Shown: positions 57,963 through 64,000 of the stretch, piece by piece | Layout: each line of letters starts with the position of its first letter | How positions within the stretch are numbered: the stretch's first letter is position 1 | Origin: Psychrobacter luti | GTDB taxonomy: Bacteria; Pseudomonadota; Gammaproteobacteria; Pseudomonadales; Moraxellaceae | Direction of reading: 5' to 3' | Assembly (NCBI RefSeq): GCF_014192115.1 | Contig: NZ_JACHXL010000001.1 | Span: forward strand, 526,788-590,787 | Length of the DNA stretch: 64,000 nt | Notes under the pieces: generated by a model | Databases searched by the model: none | The model's input: only the letters and a program-made list of their open reading frames with translations | Told to the model about the DNA's origin: nothing | Position numbers and translations under genes: made by a program

Positions 57963-58826
57963 TTAAACCTCTATTTTGCGTGCTTGATTGCTCAGATTGA
58001 CAAAATCTTTCACACTTAATACTTCAGGACGCGCTTGTGGGTCGATGGCGCAAGCTGCGAAATCTTCTTCACTTAGCGTTGGTAATAGCGTTGATTTCTT
58101 AAAGATAGCACGCAATGTTTTACGGCGATGATTAAAGGTTTCGCGTACCACCAGTGCAAAATACTCTTCGTCTTCTGCGACGACTGGCTTAGTAATATGC
58201 GGTGTCAGGCGAAAAACCGCACTGGTGACTTTTGGTGGCGGGTTAAAAGCACCGCGCGGTACGGTTAGTAGATAATCCGTATGGCAGTGATATTGCATAA
58301 TGACAGATAAGCGACCATAGGTTTTGCTACCAACATCAGCCGTAATACGCTCGACCACTTCTTTTTGTAGCATAAAGTGCATGTCTTGAATCACATCGGC
58401 ATAACTAAGCAAATGAAATAAGATAGGCGTAGAAATATTATAAGGCAGATTACCGACCACGCGGAGCTTGCCACGCTCAAGGCTATACAGCTCACGATAA
58501 TCAACATGCATGGCATTGTCTTTGATAATCGTAAAGTTCGGATGGCTATTAGCACCAATACGAATACGTAAACTATCTGCCAAGTCACGATCCAATTCTA
58601 CTACTGTCATCGCATCCACTTCTGCCAATAGCGGCTCAGTCAGCGCGCCCATACCCGGCCCAATTTCAATCAAATTATCATCGCGCTCTAAGCGAATGCT
58701 CTCAACAATCTCACGGATAACACTACGGTCATGTAAGAAGTTTTGACCAAAACGCTTACGCGGTTGGTGTTTGGCAGCGCGTAGGCTGTTAGAAATAGAT
58801 TGAGCATCAAACGTAGTTTTGGACAT
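57963..58826 (-). CDS. rsmA: 16S rRNA (A1518/A1519-N6)-dimethyltransferase
   Basis: 287 residues. Motifs of KsgA: '[20 protein letters not shown]', SAM motif I '[15 protein letters not shown]', '[14 protein letters not shown]', motif IV '[18 protein letters not shown]', '[13 protein letters not shown]' and '[20 protein letters not shown]'. It dimethylates two adenines near the 3' end of 16S rRNA as a late checkpoint of 30S assembly. The gene leads an rsmA-apaH unit; the upstream neighbour pdxA is further away here than in most relatives. Confidence 0.98.
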   Translation of the reverse strand: MSKTTFDAQSISNSLRAAKHQPRKRFGQNFLHDRSVIREIVESIRLERDDNLIEIGPGMGALTEPLLAEVDAMTVVELDRDLADSLRIRIGANSHPNFTIIKDNAMHVDYRELYSLERGKLRVVGNLPYNISTPILFHLLSYADVIQDMHFMLQKEVVERITADVGSKTYGRLSVIMQYHCHTDYLLTVPRGAFNPPPKVTSAVFRLTPHITKPVVAEDEEYFALVVRETFNHRRKTLRAIFKKSTLLPTLSEEDFAACAIDPQARPEVLSVKDFVNLSNQARKIEV

Positions 58827-59295
58827 AAAAAAGGTCTTAATCGATAAAAGATAAATGGGCTATAGCGCTATGGCAGCAATGTGCTGGATTTATATGCGCT
58901 TTTATTTGCTGGCTTTGTAATAAGAAATTATACCACAGCTCATAATTGCACTGTATTTTTGAGACGTTTTATTAGTAAACCACTCATACCTTAGCACAAC
59001 CGACACATTGCTTTTTTTGTTCTTAAAACATTTGCTATAATATTGCTTCGGCTGTGTGCTAATAGTATTAACGTTTTAACTCGCTGAAATAGTCACGGTG
59101 TACTTCATGGTGTACCTGCCATACACATTCTATTTGTAATCGTTGCGCTATACATGCATCAAGCCGTCTAATCAAAATCTTCCAAGTTAGCATCTATAGA
59201 TGTGATGACGTAGATCAGCAGCAACATTTCTTAAATAAGAGAAATCTCAATCATTAAGATTTCTCTTGTTCGACTTTCTGTTATGCCAATAAAAC
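58827..59295. other. Intergenic region upstream of rsmA
   Basis: About 470 bp. Contains an 11-bp hairpin AAGAGAAATCT / AGATTTCTCTT (59237-59267) that probably ends the sterol-desaturase gene transcript. The remainder, which should contain the rsmA promoter, has no recognisable sites. Confidence 0.6.
59237..59267 (-). terminator. Probable terminator of the sterol-desaturase-like gene
   Basis: Perfect 11-bp stem with a 9-base loop, 29 bp after the stop. The U run on the minus strand is weak (UUAUUUAAG), so efficiency is uncertain. Confidence 0.6.
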
Positions 59296-60279
59296 TCAAG
59301 CTGCGCTAGGCGGGCTAAACAAAACCTTTAACTTATTCTTAATACCTTTAGCGCGGAAAAATCTTTGCCACATGCGATAAAAAACATCAAATATTAGCTT
59401 GAAAATATTGTCATGACTCGCTTCACCCACTGCACCATACTTAACTGGATTGTTAACAGTATCCTCTTCCACGTAAGTACCGAACCAACGATCAAAGATT
59501 ATGATAACGCCACCATAGTTTTGGTCAATATACTCATCATTAGCGCCATGATGAGCACGATGGTTAGAAGGGGTATCAAAAATATACTCTACCCATTTAG
59601 GAAATTTACCGACCGTTTCAGTATGGATAAAGAATTGATAGATCAGATCGAGTGCATAGAAGAAAAATACCCAAACAGGATGAACACCGAGCATCATAAG
59701 CGGTACAAAGAACAACCACCAACCAGTGACTGAATACAATAAACTCTGTCTCATAGCAGTAGATAAATTCATCTTATCATCAGAATGATGCAGTACATGC
59801 GCTGACCAGAACCAGTTGACCCTGTGTGAAGCACGATGGAACCAGTAATAGCTGAATTCAACAGCAATAAATATAGGGATAACCGTTAGCCAGGTCACTT
59901 CAATCGTGAAAAGACGGTATTGATATAGCCATAGACAGATTGGTAATACGATTAACGCTTGTACAATCAACTCAAACGTTAAATAAGAACCGCCCAAGCT
60001 AAAATTAGTAATGGTTCTTTTTAAGCTAAATGAATCACCGTTCCCACGCTTAGACTGATAGAACCATTCAGCCAAAAACAGTAGAAAAAATGGCCCGCCA
60101 ACCAAAGGCAATAACCATTCCTGCCAATGCGAAGGTAAAACATTGCCTAACAGCGGTTGCAAAGATTCAGGAGCAATCTGCAAAATAGTCTGATTTAGAA
60201 CGTCTTTGTAACCGTCTAAGGCTTGACCGTATTCACCTATATTTATCAGCTTATTATTGATATCTTCCATGAAAACCAT
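59296..60279 (-). CDS. Sterol desaturase / fatty-acid hydroxylase family membrane protein
   Basis: 327 residues. Four or so hydrophobic helices surround the di-iron His motifs of the fatty-acid hydroxylase superfamily: 'YWFHRASHRVNWFWSAHVLH' followed by HSDDKMN, and 'NHRAHHGANDEYIDQNYGG', with the HxxxH and HxxHH patterns. Substrate unknown; bacterial members hydroxylate fatty acids, carotenoids or alkylglycerols. The ATG at 60279 and the one at 60270 are both possible starts. It lies between pdxA and rsmA, interrupting an order usually conserved in gammaproteobacteria. Confidence 0.88.
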   Translation of the reverse strand: MVFMEDINNKLINIGEYGQALDGYKDVLNQTILQIAPESLQPLLGNVLPSHWQEWLLPLVGGPFFLLFLAEWFYQSKRGNGDSFSLKRTITNFSLGGSYLTFELIVQALIVLPICLWLYQYRLFTIEVTWLTVIPIFIAVEFSYYWFHRASHRVNWFWSAHVLHHSDDKMNLSTAMRQSLLYSVTGWWLFFVPLMMLGVHPVWVFFFYALDLIYQFFIHTETVGKFPKWVEYIFDTPSNHRAHHGANDEYIDQNYGGVIIIFDRWFGTYVEEDTVNNPVKYGAVGEASHDNIFKLIFDVFYRMWQRFFRAKGIKNKLKVLFSPPSAA

Positions 60280-60589
60280 CCCAAGATGTGATCTTATAAT
60301 TTTTGATTATATAGATTTCTACACCTTGAATCATAAATTTATGTATTTATTAAATATAAAATACATAACTATAAGTTTCAATTAAGGATATGAGATACTA
60401 TTACTTTTTGATATAGGGTATACCCCAACAAAACCAGTTCCTTTACCCTTCAAACCTATTAATAGACCACTCAAAAAAGACTGCTATGGTGGAACCACTT
60501 ATAACAGACCCTGTTTGATGATTCATAAATAGCCGTTATTCACACCAAAGTTATCCAATACTGCGTGATAAACTTCGAATGCACCAGTT
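60280..60589. other. Intergenic region with two palindromes upstream of the desaturase gene
   Basis: About 310 bp. A 9-bp inverted repeat TATGTATTT-N10-AAATACATA is at 60339-60366, about 60-90 bp before the ATG. A perfect palindrome GGGTATACCC is at 60416-60425. Either could bind a regulator of the desaturase. No ORF. Confidence 0.5.
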
Positions 60590-61684
60590 TTATACAAGAG
60601 GTCTATTAATAAGCGACTTATCTGCCATCTCATTGGCCATCAGTAATGCTTGGTATAAGCTGGTCGCACTTGCGCCACCACGCCCTGCCAAATCAAGCGC
60701 CGTACCATGGTCAACTGAGGTACGGATATACGGCAAACCCAAAGTAAGATTGACCGTATCGCCAAAGCCATGCGATTTTAGCACCGGTAAGCCTTGGTCA
60801 TGATACATGGCAATCACCGCGTCACAGTTCGCTAAATGCCTGGGGGTAAATAAAGTATCCGCTGGCATCGCCTCTGATATATCGACGCCTGCATCGATAA
60901 ACTCACGCAATACGGGATTGATAATCTCAATTTCCTCAACGCCCAAATGCCCGCCTTCGCCTGCATGTGGATTAAGACCGCAGACCAAAATACGCGGCTG
61001 CGTTAAGCCAAACTTCTCCCGCATATCATCAATGACAATTTGCACTGTTTGACGGACATTGTCAGCATTGATAGCAGCAGGTATGTCCTTTAACGCTAAA
61101 TGCGTGGTGACAAGCGCAACTTTCATGGCTTGATTGGCGAGCATCATCACGACTTTATCACGGCCACTTTGCTGCATAAAAAACTCAGTATGACCGCTAA
61201 ACATGGTGCCATCGAGTAATTTAATCTCAGCGTCTATCAGTGCTGATTTTTGCAATGGTCCTGTGACGATAGCAGCGACTGTTTTGTTGCTTGCTAACTG
61301 ATGGGCGATGTCCAACTGCTTGGCAACCATCACTGAATTTCGAATATTAATTTGCCCGCAAACGACTGGTTCAGCACAAGGCGTGTTTAACAAAATAAAC
61401 GCATTATCATTATTATGGTCATCAAGAGTTTGCTGCGACATCTGCTCTAAGAAGTTATTAGCCACAATGTCTAAATGGACAGTTTTCCAAAGTGGACAGC
61501 TTTGGAGCACGCCTGCTTTTACTAGCATATCAGCGCGCTTTTGCATCGCAGTGCTATCGGCAGTAACCCAGATTGGGCGGTTAAAATCTTGTAACTTACC
61601 TTCATCTGCTAATATGAGCACGACGTCCATCCCAATACCAGCAGGCTCACCAGTCGTGATTAATAATGGTAATTTTGTTTGCAT
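60590..61684 (-). CDS. pdxA: 4-hydroxythreonine-4-phosphate dehydrogenase
   Basis: 364 residues, somewhat longer than the ~330 usual. Start MQTKLPLLITTGEPAGIGMD after AGGAT. Metal and NAD motifs: 'SGHTEFFMQQSGRDKVVMM', 'LVTTHLALKDIPAAI', 'RILVCGLNPHAGEGGHLGVE', 'AMYHDQGLPVLKSHGFGDTV' and 'RTSVDHGTALDLAGRGGA'. It catalyses the oxidative step leading to 3-amino-2-oxopropyl phosphate in the DXP-dependent PLP pathway; SerC, also in this window, makes its substrate. Extra residues around 70-95 may be a species insert. Confidence 0.97.
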   Translation of the reverse strand: MQTKLPLLITTGEPAGIGMDVVLILADEGKLQDFNRPIWVTADSTAMQKRADMLVKAGVLQSCPLWKTVHLDIVANNFLEQMSQQTLDDHNNDNAFILLNTPCAEPVVCGQINIRNSVMVAKQLDIAHQLASNKTVAAIVTGPLQKSALIDAEIKLLDGTMFSGHTEFFMQQSGRDKVVMMLANQAMKVALVTTHLALKDIPAAINADNVRQTVQIVIDDMREKFGLTQPRILVCGLNPHAGEGGHLGVEEIEIINPVLREFIDAGVDISEAMPADTLFTPRHLANCDAVIAMYHDQGLPVLKSHGFGDTVNLTLGLPYIRTSVDHGTALDLAGRGGASATSLYQALLMANEMADKSLINRPLV

Positions 61685-62032
61685 AGTAAAATATCCTATT
61701 TTGATATTAAGTATATGATTTTATTTTATTTTTTATTATAAAGAGGCGTAGTTAAGATGCTCTGAAACGTCTTATTCTTTTTGTCATAGCATCTGGCATT
61801 TTTATAGATAGTTACTTATATCGGCCGAAAAAATTGCATAATGTGTTAAACTTTCGCCTTTCATTGTAGCATTTACTAGCAAGCGCTGAGACCACCTTTT
61901 GCTACTTCCCTCGTAGGGATGTAGCACGCTTGCTTGGCTGTATCACTCCTAAAATAAATACTGATAGTAAATAGCTATTTATAGTTTCTTATATACTTAA
62001 TTTTATACCGACTTTTGACACATTAGGCACCC
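61685..62032. other. pdxA/dnaB divergent region with a strong secondary structure
   Basis: About 350 bp. The structured element at 61878-61934 lies ~100 bp before dnaB. No ribosomal-protein genes (rpsF-rpsR-rplI) precede dnaB here. The dnaB start has a short 'TTAGG' box. Confidence 0.6.
61878..61934. other. Nested inverted repeats upstream of dnaB (possible structured RNA)
   Basis: Outer arms AGCAAGCG (61878-61885) and CGCTTGCT (61927-61934) pair perfectly. Inside, TGCTAC/GTAGCA and TCCCT/AGGGA make a second long hairpin (61900-61926). On one strand the 14-base linker separates outer and inner stems, giving a shape like a structured leader or small RNA. No T-run follows, so it is not an intrinsic terminator. 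No family is recognised. Confidence 0.5.
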
Positions 62033-63436
62033 ATGGCAGACAACGAAAAAACCGACGAATTACTCAATCAGACACCGCCGCACAATATCGATATTGAGAA
62101 GGCTTTACTGGCGTCTTTGATGAGTATCGAAGAGGCATACGATAAGATTGCAGATATCGTCACTAAAGACGATTTTTATGCGGGGCGACATCAGTATATT
62201 TTTGACGCTATTGCGCATTTGGCAGCGGTCAACGAGCCTTATGATACAGTTATGGTACATGACTGGTTAGAAGCACAAAAACTGCTTAAAGGTGCCGGTG
62301 GCGACAGCTACTTAGCCGATATTTTAAGCCAAAGCCCTGCCACCTTGTTTAACCTCACCGCTTATGCACAGCGCGTACGCGAGTTATCGACCTTACGCCA
62401 GCTGATTACTACTGGCAATGACATGCTGACTCTTGCCTATAACCCCAAAGACCAAACAGTAAGCGACATTTTAGACAATGTCGAAGCAAAAATATTTAGT
62501 ATTAATGAGCAACATAATAAACGCGCAGAACAGCGTGGGCCTGTTGGCATTACCTCGGTATTGACCAATGTCATTGATAAAATCCAAGAGCTAAAATCCA
62601 ACCCCGATGGCATGATTGGTTTGCAAACGCCGTTTGTTGAGCTAAACAATAAAACCCAAGGTTTACAAGCGGGGGATTTAATTATTGTAGCGGCGCGTCC
62701 TTCTATGGGTAAAACCACCTTTGCTATGAACTTAGCAGAAGGTGTTTTATTTAACGAAGATTTACCCGTAGTGGTGTTCTCGATGGAAATGCCCGCAGAA
62801 TCTATCGTCATGCGTTTGCTGTCCTCATGGGGCGCGATTAATCAGACGCACTTGCGTTCTGGACAAATGAACGAAGATGAATGGGCAAAAATGATGAACG
62901 CCATTCAGCATCTGCAGTCTAAACACTTATATATTGATGACAGTACTGCCCTGCCGCCCTCTGAGCTGCGTTCGCGCTGCCGCCGTATCGCCAAAAACCA
63001 TGATGGCAAGCTTGGCGCTATCATTGTCGATTATCTGCAGCTGATGAAAGTACCTAATCTTGATGGTAACCGTGTTGGAGAAATCTCTGAGATTTCTCGT
63101 AGCTTAAAAGCCTTGGCTCGTGAGCTTGAATGTCCGGTTATCGCCTTATCACAGCTTAACCGTAGTCTGGAGAACCGTCCTAATAAGCGTCCTATTATGT
63201 CGGATTTACGTGAATCAGGTGCGATTGAGCAGGATGCCGATTTGATTATGTTTATTTACCGCGATGAGGTTTATAATGAAAACTCAGACCACAAAGGCGT
63301 GGCTGAAATCATTATTGGTAAACAGCGTAACGGTCCTATCGGCACTATACGCTTGGGCTTTGAAGGTCAATTTACCCGCTTTATCAACCTGACGCCAGAA
63401 TACTATCAAAACGTCAGCTTTGAAAATGATGAGTAA
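62033..63436 (+). CDS. dnaB: Replicative DNA helicase
   Basis: 467 residues. Starts MADNEKTDELLNQTPPHNID, with the DnaG-interacting N-terminal domain (~25-130), then the RecA-type hexameric helicase core: Walker A 'RPSMGKTTFAMNLAEG' (near 225), Walker B 'AIIVDYLQLMKVP', the arginine-finger region 'NRSLENRPNKRPIMSDLRES' and 'IEQDADLIMFIYRDEVYNE'. It unwinds the replication fork 5'-3'. Not preceded by rplI, unlike the enterobacterial order. The terminator is at 63516-63552. Confidence 0.98.
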   Translation: MADNEKTDELLNQTPPHNIDIEKALLASLMSIEEAYDKIADIVTKDDFYAGRHQYIFDAIAHLAAVNEPYDTVMVHDWLEAQKLLKGAGGDSYLADILSQSPATLFNLTAYAQRVRELSTLRQLITTGNDMLTLAYNPKDQTVSDILDNVEAKIFSINEQHNKRAEQRGPVGITSVLTNVIDKIQELKSNPDGMIGLQTPFVELNNKTQGLQAGDLIIVAARPSMGKTTFAMNLAEGVLFNEDLPVVVFSMEMPAESIVMRLLSSWGAINQTHLRSGQMNEDEWAKMMNAIQHLQSKHLYIDDSTALPPSELRSRCRRIAKNHDGKLGAIIVDYLQLMKVPNLDGNRVGEISEISRSLKALARELECPVIALSQLNRSLENRPNKRPIMSDLRESGAIEQDADLIMFIYRDEVYNENSDHKGVAEIIIGKQRNGPIGTIRLGFEGQFTRFINLTPEYYQNVSFENDE

Positions 63437-63515
63437 TAAGCTTAGTAAATAATCAGCTGGATAAATAATAAATTAAACGAACGTTACGCTTAATCAGCAA
63501 CTAGCCATAAAACTA

Positions 63516-63552
63516 GCCAGTGCGTCATCAACCCAATTGATGACGCACTGGC
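63516..63552 (+). terminator. dnaB terminator
   Basis: Perfect 15-bp stem GCCAGTGCGTCATCA / TGATGACGCACTGGC with a 7-base loop, then TTTATT. Confidence 0.9.
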
Positions 63553-63642
63553 TTTATTGCTTTATCACATTCCTAATAACACCGTTTTTTTAATGAAATC
63601 GTCTTACTAATAAAAATAACTTTGCTAATAGAGAAGGCCATT

Positions 63643-64000
63643 ATGCGCACTATCACAATCAAACCAGCAGCCATCACTCATAACTTGGCTCAAGTTAAAA
63701 AACTGGCACCAAAGTCCAAAGTCCTTGCTATGGTCAAAGCCAATGCCTATGGTCATGGCGTGGCAGCTGTCCTGCCAGCATTACAACAAGCCGAACCACA
63801 GGCAGATGGTATCGGCGTCGCAACCTTGATAGAAGCACTAGAAGCCCGTCAATTGGGTTGGGATAAAACCATTGGTCTAATCGAAGGCGCCTTTACTAAA
63901 GATGAATGGCAGCTGGCGATTGAGCATGATATTAGCTGCGTGATTCATCATGAGCCACAATTAACGTGGGCATTAGAAAATACCCCATCTACAAATAGCG
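63643..64000 (+). CDS. alr: Alanine racemase (N-terminal part, runs off the window)
   Basis: About 119 codons from the ATG at 63643, behind GAGAAGG. MRTITIKPAAITHNLAQVKK followed by 'LAMVKANAYGHGVAAVLPAL' holds the PLP-binding Lys in the KANAYGHG motif of Alr/DadX. 'DGIGVATLIEALEARQLG' follows. It interconverts L- and D-alanine for peptidoglycan. Located just after dnaB, the common dnaB-alr order. The C-terminal part is outside the window, so whether it is the biosynthetic Alr or catabolic DadX is not determined. Confidence 0.95.
   Translation, partial: MRTITIKPAAITHNLAQVKKLAPKSKVLAMVKANAYGHGVAAVLPALQQAEPQADGIGVATLIEALEARQLGWDKTIGLIEGAFTKDEWQLAIEHDISCVIHHEPQLTWALENTPSTNS

Overview
The window looks like chromosomal DNA of a Psychrobacter-type gammaproteobacterium (family Moraxellaceae). 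This is inferred from gene content and protein character, not from a database search. The supporting signs are moderate to low GC with AT-rich intergenic DNA, a trpGDC cluster, a Gcr-type 'site-specific recombinase' membrane protein, paired long-form acyl-CoA dehydrogenases, and Asn/Ser/Asp-rich low-complexity extensions on many housekeeping proteins. I saw no tRNA, rRNA operon, insertion sequence, prophage or CRISPR array.

Layout. 1-2636 (minus strand): the N-terminal third or so of a giant Ig-repeat surface adhesin, cut by the window edge, preceded by an OmpA-type lipoprotein. 3346-9664: RNA helicase HrpA, then two small coupled genes (one DUF1543) and a metallophosphoesterase with altered metal-ligand motifs. 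9789-17470: DASS/SLC13 dicarboxylate transporter, a 53-residue orphan gene, a DUF1275 membrane protein, FabI, FolE, an iron-type alcohol dehydrogenase and LtrA. 17527-24151: a Yej-type oligopeptide ABC importer (yejA-gloB-yejB-yejE-yejF) with glyoxalase II inserted. 24429-30604: serC, a possible very divergent HolD (Pol III psi), an M48 membrane protease with a long unknown tail, and LemA. 30800-30952: the 4.5S SRP RNA gene, not protein coding, with its own promoter.

31176-44241: SIMPL-domain protein, DUF4124 protein, glutamine synthetase with a clear sigma-54 promoter and NtrC-like sites, trpG-trpD-trpC, Smr-domain protein, an AlkA-type glycosylase, an MscS channel and a BtuB-like TonB receptor. 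44385-46854: an S-adenosylhomocysteine riboswitch candidate controlling ahcY-metF, apparently as a transcriptional ON switch. 47120-56932: rsmE, a PAS-GGDEF-EAL protein with a degenerate GGDEF motif, two paralogous acyl-CoA dehydrogenases, and Gcr. 57051-61684 (minus): pdxA, sterol-desaturase-like protein, rsmA, apaH. 62033-64000: dnaB and the start of alr, with an unexplained strongly structured element upstream of dnaB.

How the genes work together. Most of the window is core metabolism: nitrogen assimilation (glnA), tryptophan (trpGDC), the methyl cycle (ahcY, metF), serine and PLP synthesis (serC, pdxA), folate (folE), fatty acids (fabI and the acyl-CoA dehydrogenases), ribosome maturation (rsmA, rsmE), replication (dnaB, perhaps holD) and protein targeting (SRP RNA). 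The accessory part is mainly the adhesin edge. The most informative non-coding signals are the SRP RNA, the SAH riboswitch, the sigma-54/NtrC control region of glnA, the terminator-like leader hairpin of the DASS gene, the heptamer cluster upstream of yejA, and the dnaB-upstream structure. I did not find a convincing novel multi-gene system.
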